64,000 bases of DNA, from contig JAHQRK010000036.1 of NCBI GenBank assembly GCA_019828595.1, positions 425,939 to 489,938 of the forward strand, in the 5' to 3' direction. The stretch comes from Aphanomyces cochlioides. Taxonomy: Eukaryota; Oomycota; Saprolegniomycetes; Saprolegniales; Verrucalvaceae. The stretch's first letter is position 1. Each line of letters opens with the position of its first letter. Below the pieces are notes generated by a model, which searched no databases, was not told the origin of the DNA, and was given only the letters and a program-made list of their open reading frames with translations. Below are positions 54,972 through 64,000 of the stretch, one piece after another. A program made the position numbers and the translations under genes.

Positions 54972-56632
54972 TACCGGAACGTCGTTTCATTTATAGTTTA
55001 TGGAACTGTCGTATTTGCGAAATGATGAAAACATGGCTTGCCATTCCCGTTGCCACAAACGAATGTACGGGTAGGGTGTGGGAGAGGTGGAATTGCGAAA
55101 CCTGTCTATTGTTTGCTATGCGTCTGGATTGAGAGATCACAAACGACTTGAAGCTTTATGATGATTTCTTTGAAAACACAAAGCGAGCTCGAATATTCAT
55201 CATTATACTGGAGCGAAGAAGAAACTCTGAACTTACTGCGTAGACTATGTTTTGAAAGCTTGGAAAAGTAGATTGCTTTTCACCAAGAATGAACTTTCAT
55301 CAAAGTTGAGTCGTTCGATTTTGGTTACTCAAGGAAATAAAGAATTTGGATTCATTGAAAGTAGACATGCGCCCCAACGCTTGCAGCTTTTCTTCGTGAT
55401 CGATGCAGAGTAATAGGCATAGTAGACTCGATCGGTGCGGCAGCTTACATCATCAGAATTGATATGTTAACTCGAGAAAGCATACATTACAATTCGGTGC
55501 TACAAGAGTTCAATCAACAAAACTCATCATGAATTGATGTATGAGTAATTTGGTAATATCGTATCTTGTACATAATCCGGATATTGGTACTTATGAATTG
55601 TGGGCGTTATATGCTGGCATAACGCAATTTCAACCAGGAGTTCTGCTGTCTAGAGACTACCAATGTGATCCTTTTGATACGAATACATTTGAAAGATGCA
55701 AAAATGCCCTTGTTCTTCGTATAGACAGGTAATTCACAGTATGTAGATACCACGCGCTTAGACAAAGTGCAATGTTTCTGCAGCAAGACGAAACCGACAC
55801 AAAGCATTAGCTAAACAGTGGTGAAATGTACTTTCCATATTTCCAAGGATCAATCTAGTCTCCACATCTTAGCTTAAACACGCTCGAATAAGATCGAAAG
55901 CACCCTTGACTCTAAATCACAGAGATCGGTTGTAGTTGCTCATTTCAACGCAACCTCGGCAAGGTATTTTAAATTTGGTACTAGTACTTGATCCACATAC
56001 AAATGAATCTTCGAAATTAATATCCGAGTACTGATATGAACTCAGTGATTCTCAGAGTTGATGGAGCATGTGATGAATCAAATGCACTTGAACTACTGGA
56101 GTTGACCCAAGTCTATCACATTGATGTACAAGTCTACCGTAGCTAGCCTTGAGTCGGAAGAGTTGCTTTTTGATCTCCTATTCGAAACAGACACAAATTA
56201 TTAGTTAAACATGGGTGACTGTGAAATGTATCGTATCTTCCATAATTCCAACGATCATTCTCGGCTCAACATCTCTATTTTTATTTATTCAAATACGTCT
56301 TACGGATACAAACTTTTATATGTGGAATTTAATCCACGTGCAAATGAATCTTGGAAATTATTTCGAGTGGAAATATGAGCTCTGTGATTCGCAGAGTTGA
56401 CAGTGCATTTCATGAAGCAAGTGTACTCCGACAGCCCAAGCTGACCTATGTATGAATTTCCAGTGGCGCTGGAACGAACATCTTGTCTGCTGGGAAATCT
56501 AATTGGAAGATTTGGTCAACATACGAGTACACTGTAATCTTGACAAAATCCAAATACGAAAACAACGATATATGTATAAAATGTTATATGATATTGCTGT
56601 TTGAAAATGTACATCCAATAAACATATCTTGC
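54972..56632. other. gene-free AT-rich stretch with two degenerate repeats
   Basis: No coding region found. 55800-55880 and 56180-56290 are diverged copies of the 50150-50250 repeat. 55568-55590 (GTACATAATCCGGATATTG) recurs at 47813-47832. The sequence looks like old, eroded insertions. Confidence 0.5.
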
Positions 56633-59600
56633 TTATGTTGATGATTTCAAGCAATGATCCACAATCCGGTGTAACCATTTTTCAGACAAGATGATCCACT
56701 TCTCCAAGTCAGCCTGTGTAAAGAGCCATTCTTCCATGGCAGCACTTAATTTCAGGCAACCATCCTCGTGAGAAACGATTATCAATCCAGGGGATAGAGG
56801 CAATTCGTCGGACGCATTCTGTGGTATACGAATATTTGGGACTGGCTCAAACAAGCTGCCTTCTGAATTTAGTTCTTGAAAGCGGCCAGAGTAGAGAAAG
56901 TCAATGTTGTGTGGCCGATGGGCTTTGATAGCTCGGGTAGATTCAGACTCAGGATTCAAGTATTTAATTGCGCCGTACGATAACCCTTTGTGAGGCACAT
57001 TTCGTAGCTTTCTCTTCACCTCGATCAATAATTGTCCAACGTCTTCAATCGCATAAAAAACTACAGGAAAAGAATTTGTGAACCATCCGACAGTGCTCGA
57101 AATATCAATATCAGAACTCCAAGGCTCCCGTCCATGACTATCAAGCATAATCGCAAACGCTGTTTCTTCCCATCTGTTGCCTCGTAACTCAGTAAGAGAT
57201 CCTGTAAGTGATGCAAGAACCAGCTCCTGAATATTTGTTCCATACATTGCATTTGCAGAATCCAGTTTTGCCGTCGTTTCTTCATTCAGCAACCACGACG
57301 AATGTGAGATAGAATTACTCGATGCAAGTGGTCGTTCTACGTCGTCGCACATATACTCATTCCAGTCAGATCCATCCCATTCAAGGGACTTTGCAGTCAA
57401 TAATTCGGACCATTCCTTGAATGATAGGGACTTAGGACTCAATTCCTTTCCACGCAGCAACGACTCCAAATCATCAATGAGAATTCGCCAGGACACAAGA
57501 TCCACAATTGCATGGTGAGCTGTGAATTGCAAGTATTGCTCGTTCTTGGAGGTGACAAAAATTGTAACAGCATAAACAGGACCACTGATCAAATTCAAAG
57601 ACTGCTCCACAGTCATTATCTCTTCTTCCAAATCATCAATATCTTGAATGTTCACAAAATTGACGTTAGCTTGACCACTCTTAGTTTTGTGAAGAACATA
57701 TTGAGACCATCCGTCTTGCTCGTTGTAGCTGTATCGAGCTCGAAGCATGTCGTGGTGGTCGACGAGCTTTGAGATTGCTTGTTGAAGATCAGGCTTTCTT
57801 AAAGATAGTCGTGATTTCAATGTCAAGGATAAATTCCAATAATGCACATTTTTCCAAGGATGCTCAAAATGTGTACATTGAATTGGCGTCAAGGGAACTG
57901 TACCGTGTATTTCGTGGTCATACCTATGAGAAAACTTGGTATGTGCTCTCGTCGCCATGCTCTTGAGTGTAGAATACTTAAGCGCTAACGCAGTTGTCAA
58001 ATGAAAGCCAAATTGTTTTGCTTTTGCAACAAGACGAATAGCTGAGATAGAGTCTCCACCAAGAGAAAAGAACGATGTGTTTGCTCCGATTTCAGCTGCA
58101 TTCACACCAAGCACTTGTGACCACACAGCAGCCATTTTCAGCTCAGCTTCTGTTTCCAAGGCATCTGCTTCGACCACAACGTCCATGGCTTCCAATGCCA
58201 GTCGGTCTGTTTTGCCACTGACATTTTGAGGCATCGACTCCAGAGGAACCCACACTGCAGGAACCATATACACTGGCAAATACGACGTCACCAGGGTCCG
58301 CAGCTCCTCGACATCCACAGACGCTGGAGTAAAGTAACCCACGAGATGTGTCTTGTCCTTCACGACAGCAGCCGCCGCAGTGACTTGCGGATGGCGCATC
58401 ATGGCCTCGCCGATTTCTTCCAGTTCAATACGGTATCCCTTCAGCTTCACTTGGCTGTCCTTGCGACCATGAATTTCAAAGTGGCCATTTGGGAGCAATC
58501 GACCGTAATCACCTGTTCGGAATATCCGACCGCCACGTGGCACAAACGGGTCGTCCATGAATCGTTCCGCGGTTTGCTCGGGCAAGTTGATGTACCCTGG
58601 CGACACACAAATACCGCCCAAGTATATTTCTCTGACCATCCCAATGGAACTTGGCGCAGACTGTCATCCAACACATAGCAGGTTACATTTGGGCGGGCAG
58701 GTCCAATGGTTACTGGTTCTTCAGGTTTGAGATGAATACCATGGGTGAGACTTGCACACTCTGTTGGTCCATATCCATTGGTGAGTTGAACGTACGGAGA
58801 CCACAAGTCCTTGAGTGTAGCCGAAATAGCTTCACCACCTACCTCAACATGCCGAATTTTCGGATATTGCGATGGATGACAAAATGATGACAATGCTGTT
58901 GGAGTACATGAGACTACATCAACTGTTTGAAGAGTTTCGAACACGTTTCTGCTTCGCAGAACCAACGTTGCACCGTTATTCAACGTTTTCCATACTTCTT
59001 CCAGACACCAATCAAAGCCAATTGCTAGAAACTGCATGACCCTCAAGCCTTCTTTGAAAGCGTCTTCCTGAAGTGGAAACATTGTCAAATTGACTGCTCC
59101 AGTGTGGTGCACGGGCACACCCTTTGGTCGTCCCGTAGATCCAGACGTATACACGACATAGGCTTCGTCGTGACGCGTCGCTTTGGACTCCACGTCCAGT
59201 GGCAACAGAGACGCAGCCAACTCGGTCGAGCTGATGTAGACAACAGGGATCGTCAACTCCAATGCTTCGATCTGGGCCCGATTGTCCTTCGTCGATACCA
59301 CCACAGTCGCATTCGCATCTCCCAACATAAACGTCAATCGGTTTGGCGGAAACGTCGCGTCGAGCGGCATCATCGAATCTCCCGCTTTCAAGACAGCCAA
59401 CAATCCAATCGGAAATTCCAAACATCGTTCCATGATCACCGCAACACCGCTTCCAACACCGACACCAAGCGACACCAGGTAGTGCGCCAGTGTTGATGCT
59501 TGTTGGTCCAAGTCACCATACGTGATGCTGTGACTCTCGTATTCGACAGCAAGTAGGTGAGGCTTCGTCGCAGCTCTTTCTTCGAACGCTCGATGCAATA

Positions 59601-61086
59601 ACTCATACGGCAGAGCCACCTCACGGCCAAAACACGACGCTTGAATCTTTTGGCATTGGACCGGTGACAAGTCCCACAAAGCGGACGAAGTGCCATTCGA
59701 AAGTACCACATCGGTCGCCTGACCCAACGTAAATTTGAACTCTTCCAACATAAGATGAACTTGAGTCGCCGATAACAGCGAGACGTCACGAGAAGCATTG
59801 ACGTACAATGTGCTACCAGCAACAGACACCTCCACTTCTACTGCGTAGTACGTCGAGCCACGGTGTTCATCCACTTGAGGAACATATGCATTTGCCAATG
59901 AGGAGTCTCGAGCGTCCGATTGCTGAAACACAAATAATGTGTCAAACAAGTCTTGACTCACCCCACTCCATTTCTTCACGTCCACAAGACTAGCATGTGA
60001 GTGTGCCAGCGACGAGCTTTGGTCGGATTGAGCTGTTTGAAGAAGAGATAAAACAGACTTTGTGTCATCGATTGCAACACGGCAAGGTATCGTGGTCAGT
60101 GTAGCACCCAACATTCTACAGAAACAATCATTTCTATTCAGCCGTCGACTCACGCGTACCTTTCAATCCCTTTCACGGGAAGATTTCGATTCGACACCAT
60201 CTGGCCCATCACTACATCGTTTTGCCTTAAAAATTTGCGCAACGAGACGGCCCAAGCAAACTTTGTCAGTGTGGCCAACGTCACGCCTGCGCGTTTGGCT
60301 GCAAGCGACAATGCTTTCATAGGCAAGTCAAAATGGAGCGGTACGCTTAGTTCGTCATCCGCAATGATTTTGCTCCCACCCGCAGCGACGATTGACGGGA
60401 CTGCACCACGTAACACAGATTCCCAATACGCTTGTGTCTTCTTATCGTCTTGAGCTTCAATGTAATCTACCAAACCACGAAAGCTTGGCAGGGGGGTTAT
60501 AGGTCGTCCGTGAAATGCGTCCAAGAGATCTCCCACCAACAATGGAAGCGACCAGCCGTCGTACAGTGTATGGTGGATTGTCAAGACTGCATAATCACCA
60601 CTGTCGTCCTTCACAACGGCCAGGCGAACGAAACTCGGATCACCCAGTGCGAACCCACGGGCAAAATCTGTCTTGAGATACTCCTTCAAATGGGAGACAG
60701 TTGCATATTCCACCGATGGTTCAACAACATCCCTTCGGATAATCTGGACCAAACCCGATGTCAACGATACAAATGTGGTGCGAAGAATTTCATGTTCTTG
60801 GGCGACACGAGATACCCGTCGGACACCATGTGCACCGTCAATTCACTTCCAATGTGAAAAGAATATTGCATGACGTAAGCCGACTTGTTCGTCGACGTTG
60901 AATACAACATACCAGCTTGCAATGGTGTTACTGGATACAACACGTATTCATGCAAGCCCAATGGGGTAGCCCAGTCACCAGCAACATCTCTTTCTACGGA
61001 GTCAGACATCAACGCAGTTGGCCACTCCGTGCGAGCATCAGTACCACAGATTGCAGCGGCTTGACATAATATAGGATGCTTGAATA
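56633..61086 (-). pseudogene. NRPS module (C-A-T-E), 5'-truncated and frameshifted
   Basis: Domains in order. The end of a carrier domain of a lost upstream module (LFKHPILCQAA at the 61086 edge). Condensation: YPVTPLQAGML, HEILRTTF, HHTLYDGWS. A 44-nt intron (60116-60159). Adenylation: YVVYTSGSTGRPKG, FDWCLEEVW, NGYGPTE, FRTGDYGR, KLKGYRIELEE. Carrier: FFSLGGDSISAIRL, with the phosphopantetheine Ser. Epimerisation: HHAIVDLVSWRIL, DSHGREPW, VGWFTNSFP. It ends at TAA 56633 with no thioesterase. Frame breaks lie near 60820 and 58635, each one base. Such a module would activate one amino acid and deliver it as the D-form; the substrate is not predictable by eye. The 5' end stops abruptly at telomere-like sequence. 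Confidence 0.88.
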
Positions 61087-61103
61087 GTTGGGGGTTTGGG
61101 GGT
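61087..61103 (+). repeat. interstitial telomere-like seed (2 units)
   Basis: GTTGGGGGTTTGGGGGT, two units of the same TTTGGGGG repeat found at the right end, in the same orientation, placed exactly where NRPS coding similarity ends. Confidence 0.8.
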
Positions 61104-61417
61104 AAGCAGGGAGAGGCGAAGGGACCACGCGAGCGAAGCGAGCTTTGTCACAAAGGGGTGAATTAAAAATTAACGCTACAACTACGGAGCGAAGCGACCA
61201 CGCGCTTTAGCGCGTCACGCCCGAAGGGTCTGGGAGGCGGAGCCTCGCAGGGCTCGTTTTAATTGGTTGTAGGCACTCGTAATCTAATTTCATTGGTCCT
61301 TTCGTTTGCCTTCTTCAGTGTGAGTTATGTCGCTGATTGTGCAAGCATGAAGTGACTGAGGGGATCAGTTAGTCAGTTCAGAAGCTTGCCAGCTTTATCC
61401 GGATTTCCGGATAAGGG
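61104..61417. other. GC-rich subtelomeric spacer, no gene
   Basis: Contains short palindromic words (GCGAGCGAAGCGAGC, GCGCTTTAGCGC, GAGGCGGAGCCTC) and a TTATCCGGATTTCCGGATAA palindrome near 61395-61414. No ORF of substance. Confidence 0.5.
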
Positions 61418-61553
61418 GGATTTCGGGGGCCCCTGGGGGGATTTCAGGGGCCCCTGGGGGGATTTCCATGGGGGAAGTTCCTTGGGGAGGAAGTTCCATG
61501 GAAGTTTGGGGTTTAGGGGTTTCGGGGTTGGGGGTTTCGGGGGTTGGTGGTTT
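61418..61553 (+). repeat. degenerate G-rich telomere-like array
   Basis: Tandem variants such as GGGGGGATTTCAGGGGCCCC units, then TTTGGGG, TTTAGGGG, TTTCGGGG and TTTCGGGGG. Same strand and polarity as the terminal repeat but strongly mutated. It abuts the 3' end of the reverse-transcriptase element. Confidence 0.7.
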
Positions 61554-61603
61554 CACCCCGACACCTGTACTAGTTATCGAGTAGACTAGCAGGTGTCGGG
61601 GTG
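61554..61603. repeat. 14-bp-stem hairpin at the 3' end of the RT element
   Basis: CACCCCGACACCTG (61554-61567) and its exact reverse complement (61590-61603) with a 22-nt loop containing CTAG at both sides. It overlaps the last codons and the TAG stop (61570-61572) of the reverse transcriptase gene. Possibly a 3'-terminal structure recognised by the enzyme. Confidence 0.8.
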
Positions 61604-63603
61604 GTGTCTAGTTTGAGTCGAGATGGACTAAGTTTAGACTTTAAGGTTGGTGGTTTGAGATAGCATATTGCTATGCGATCTACCCCGATTTGTCGTAGAC
61701 CTTCTTTATATGAATCAAAGTATAATAGTCTCTTCAATTCGTGAGAAGAAGGCCCGTTTGGATCATACGGAACTTTATAGTATATGACTTTCTCATGTGC
61801 TTTTGGTTTCGTGACTGCGTCAAGTGCCTGACGAAACAGTCGTAAGAGAAGTTCCTTTCGGTAGCCTCTATACATAAGGCGAGTCAAAAGCTTGTTAATA
61901 AAGTCTTTAAAGTCACTATCGCGAGGGTTTTGTTTGCGATATTTCTTTACAAGTCCGTATAGGAGTCCTTTGAGTACACCAGGAGGATGTGCACTTGTTG
62001 CAGGGATGTATAAATACAGGTTAAGAGCCTTTTGATGGGTTCTATGTGTGTACTTTGATCCGTCTTTGATCACCCATAAATCCAGGAAGGGGATAGTGTT
62101 TGAATCCAGTGTATGGGTGAAACTTAGCTTCGATTCTCGTCGGAATAGTGCAAAGAGGTGATTTGCAAGAAACCGATTGGTCGAGAAATTACGAACGATG
62201 AAGAATCCATCGTCAATGTATCGAGTGTAGTACTTCAGTTGGGAAGTAAACATGGGAAGTAGTACTGTTTCCTCAAAATAAGCTAGATACAGTGAAGCGT
62301 ACGTGGGTGCAACGGGAGTTCCCATGGCTGTACCATTTATTTGAAGCCATGTTGTATCGCCGAATGTGAAATAGTTGGACGTGAGAAGTAACTGCAGTCC
62401 ATTTACAATGGCGTCACACCATGGATCGTCTCTTACAATGTACTGTATGATATGTATTGCTCGATCTGTAGGGATGTTTGTATACAGAGAGGTTACATCG
62501 TACGTGACAAGCATATCATCATCATCCGCATCCAACGTCGAAATGACATCGATAAAGGAGTCGGAATCTCTGAGATATGATTGTGTTTGCAAGAGGTATG
62601 GTTTCAGTTTGAAGTCCAACCACTTAGACAAGCCTTCAAATATAGTGTATGTGTTGGACACTATAGGCCTTAGTTGAAGGGTAGGCTTGTGGACTTTAGC
62701 CAAAGCATAGAATTTATTGATATCCTTAAATTCCAGTTCATGTTGGATGATTTTTGTGTCTTTCCAATCATGTCGATGACTGTAGTCGTCGCGAATCGTT
62801 TGGTAGAAGCGTCTGACGCGCGTGCGTAACAAACGAACGACTGCATTGAGTGGTGATAGGGATCTACTGTATGTTGTAGTGTCTCGTAAGTGTGTGAGAC
62901 ACCACTGGATGTATTGTTCTCTGGTCATAATAGCTGGACCAAGATTTTTATCCGTGGATAATACATGTAGATTGGACGTTCGAATTAGTCTAAGGAGAGC
63001 TTTGTGTTCACGGTTCAAGTTGGACTTGTTTCGTGAAGGTAGCACGATAGATCTAAGAGCTAATCGAGTTGTGTCTAAAGCCTCTTCCAGTATGCGGGAC
63101 GCTGGAGGTGGCTGAAAAGAAGCGTTCCGAACGTAGACCGGAGATGGTTTCCATTCGCGTTTCCTCTTATTAGACGAATTGGCAAGAGTTTCTGTCGCAT
63201 GCATATTTTTTGGACCGGTGTCGGTCACTCGCGGGACAAGATGCATATTTTTTCTAGAATTAGCATCTGACCTTTCGAAAAGATATTTTAGACGAATGGT
63301 TCGTTCAAAGTAATCCATATGTTCCCCCACATCAATGGGTGTGATGTGACGTGGGGTGGGACAGAATTTCAGGCCAAGGCCAAGTAAACGTTGTAAAGCA
63401 TCAGGGACCATCGTTTCCGATGGTGTCAGGTCATGGTAGGCAAGGTTGTAGGGTTCCAAGTCGACAGCACCGACATAGCGACACGCAAATATATTAACTG
63501 CATTACGTATCGTCGACGCTGAAGGGTCAATCGCATTGTTGACCAAGACTAGTTGTCTTTCTTGGCGTGTTTCTTCTGGCTCGGTTGAGCCGGCTGTTTT
63601 TTC
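61570..63603 (-). CDS. Penelope-like element reverse transcriptase, endonuclease-minus, 5'-truncated
   Basis: The frame is open from the telomeric repeat to TAG at 61570, with the first ATG at 63411. After a basic N-terminal part come the RT motifs of Penelope-like elements: STDKNLGPAI, FYALAKVHKP with RPIVSN, TYDVTSLYTNIPTDRAI (motif A), LQINGTAMGTPVAPTYASLY (motif B), YYTRYIDDGFFIV (motif C, catalytic DD) and TIPFLDLWVI. After the thumb-like region (YKVPYDPNGPSSHELKRLL, ICYLKPPTLKSKL) the protein stops. The GIY-YIG nuclease that follows in canonical Penelope is absent. The RT itself has no internal stop over about 650 codons, so it was functional recently. The missing upstream start fits 5' truncation. 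Confidence 0.9.
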   Translation of the reverse strand, partial: EKTAGSTEPEETRQERQLVLVNNAIDPSASTIRNAVNIFACRYVGAVDLEPYNLAYHDLTPSETMVPDALQRLLGLGLKFCPTPRHITPIDVGEHMDYFERTIRLKYLFERSDANSRKNMHLVPRVTDTGPKNMHATETLANSSNKRKREWKPSPVYVRNASFQPPPASRILEEALDTTRLALRSIVLPSRNKSNLNREHKALLRLIRTSNLHVLSTDKNLGPAIMTREQYIQWCLTHLRDTTTYSRSLSPLNAVVRLLRTRVRRFYQTIRDDYSHRHDWKDTKIIQHELEFKDINKFYALAKVHKPTLQLRPIVSNTYTIFEGLSKWLDFKLKPYLLQTQSYLRDSDSFIDVISTLDADDDDMLVTYDVTSLYTNIPTDRAIHIIQYIVRDDPWCDAIVNGLQLLLTSNYFTFGDTTWLQINGTAMGTPVAPTYASLYLAYFEETVLLPMFTSQLKYYTRYIDDGFFIVRNFSTNRFLANHLFALFRRESKLSFTHTLDSNTIPFLDLWVIKDGSKYTHRTHQKALNLYLYIPATSAHPPGVLKGLLYGLVKKYRKQNPRDSDFKDFINKLLTRLMYRGYRKELLLRLFRQALDAVTKPKAHEKVIYYKVPYDPNGPSSHELKRLLYFDSYKEGLRQIGVDRIAICYLKPPTLKSKLSPSRLKLDTTPTPASLLDN

Positions 63604-64000
63604 TTGGGGGTTTGGGGGTTTGGGGGTTTGGGGGTTTGGGGGTTTGGGGGTTTGGGGGGTTTGGGGGTTTGGGGGTTTGGGGGTTTGGGGGTTTGGGGGT
63701 TTGGGGGTTTGGGGGTTGGGGGGGGGTTTGGGGGTTTGGGGGTTTGGGGGTTTGGGGGTTTGGGGGGGGGTTTGGGGGTTTGGGGGTTTGGGGGTTTGGG
63801 GGTTTGGGGGTTTGGGGGTTTGGGGGTTTGGGGGTTTGGGGGTTTGGGGGTTTGGGGGTTTGGGGGTTTGGGGGTTTGGGGGTTTGGGGGTTTGGGGGTT
63901 TGGGGGTTTGGGGGTTTGGGGGTTTGGGGGTTTGGGGGTTTGGGGGTTTGGGGGTTTGGGGGTTTGGGGGTTTGGGGGTTTGGGGGTTTGGGGGTTTGGG
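63604..64000 (+). repeat. (TTTGGGGG)n telomere-like array, window end
   Basis: About 49 near-perfect 8-nt units, with a few units having extra G's or a lost T (near 63650, 63715 and 63765). The G-rich strand runs 5' to 3' toward the right end, as at a chromosome terminus. The array reaches the last base of the window. The unit differs from the common TTTAGGG by A to G plus an extra G. Confidence 0.85.

Noticed and set aside
50150..56400. tRNA or other RNA genes in the gene-free parts
   Set aside because: No tRNA-like cloverleaf boxes (GGTTCGANTCC type) or rRNA segments were recognised by eye.
61554..61700. Hammerhead ribozyme at the Penelope-like element ends
   Set aside because: Such elements often carry hammerhead ribozymes, so I looked for the CTGATGA and GAAA core near both ends on either strand. 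It was not found; only a plain hairpin is present.
1..64000. CRISPR array or prokaryotic operon structure
   Set aside because: Genes carry spliceosomal introns and the only regular tandem repeat is the spacer-free terminal 8-mer.
63604..64000. Terminal repeat as an ordinary microsatellite
   Set aside because: Possible, but polarity, position at the window edge, the matching internal seed at an NRPS breakpoint and the oriented endonuclease-minus element favour a telomere.

Overview
The window looks like nuclear DNA of a stramenopile, most likely an oomycete of the Saprolegniales type. The grounds are very short GT-AG introns (41-48 nt in every gene modelled here), a full TOR kinase next to a WW/LRR protein, and a transposon load of Crypton tyrosine recombinases, PIF/Harbinger, MULE, mariner, pogo/Tigger and a chromodomain Ty3 element. 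The species cannot be named from sequence alone. All database-type assignments come from motifs read by eye.

Layout. (1) 1-27.1 kb is a patchwork of segmental duplications. Pieces of an ABCC transporter, of a WW-domain gene and of a ~256-aa unrecognised protein family recur in both orientations, nearly all broken. Only two copies of the unknown family are open (7709-8479 and 19371-20141), and they look almost identical. A 5.94-kb Ty3 element (10315-16250, 214-bp LTRs, 5-bp target duplication CAGGT) splits one family copy in two, and a probable 235-bp solo LTR interrupts another. (2) 21.6-25.5 kb holds what appears to be the intact source ABCC transporter (6 exons, 1244 aa). (3) 27.5-38.6 kb is the conserved core: a six-exon WW-IQ-LRR-TPR-like-coiled-coil protein (1120 aa) followed after 80 bp by TOR kinase (4 exons, 2448 aa). 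(4) 39-55 kb is a transposon graveyard: two Crypton-type recombinases in tandem; a 4.06-kb MULE with 92-bp terminal inverted repeats and a 10-bp target duplication that also encloses a mariner remnant; a foldback element carrying an inserted Tigger; and two PIF/Harbinger elements, each with a transposase and a Myb-like gene facing each other. (5) 56.6-61.1 kb is a 5'-truncated, frameshifted NRPS module (C-A-T-E). (6) 61.1-64.0 kb looks like a chromosome end: a two-unit telomere-like seed at the NRPS breakpoint, a degenerate G-rich array, a Penelope-like reverse transcriptase lacking the GIY-YIG endonuclease and pointing its 5' end outward, and then about 400 bp of (TTTGGGGG)n up to the window edge.

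The most interesting system is the right end. It reads as a layered chromosome end: an NRPS gene broken and capped by telomere-like repeats, then extended by an endonuclease-deficient Penelope-like element in the only orientation expected if the chromosome 3' end primed reverse transcription, then capped again by a non-canonical 8-nt telomere-like repeat. The established comparison is the Athena/Coprina class of telomere-associated endonuclease-minus Penelope-like elements. Its application here is inference.
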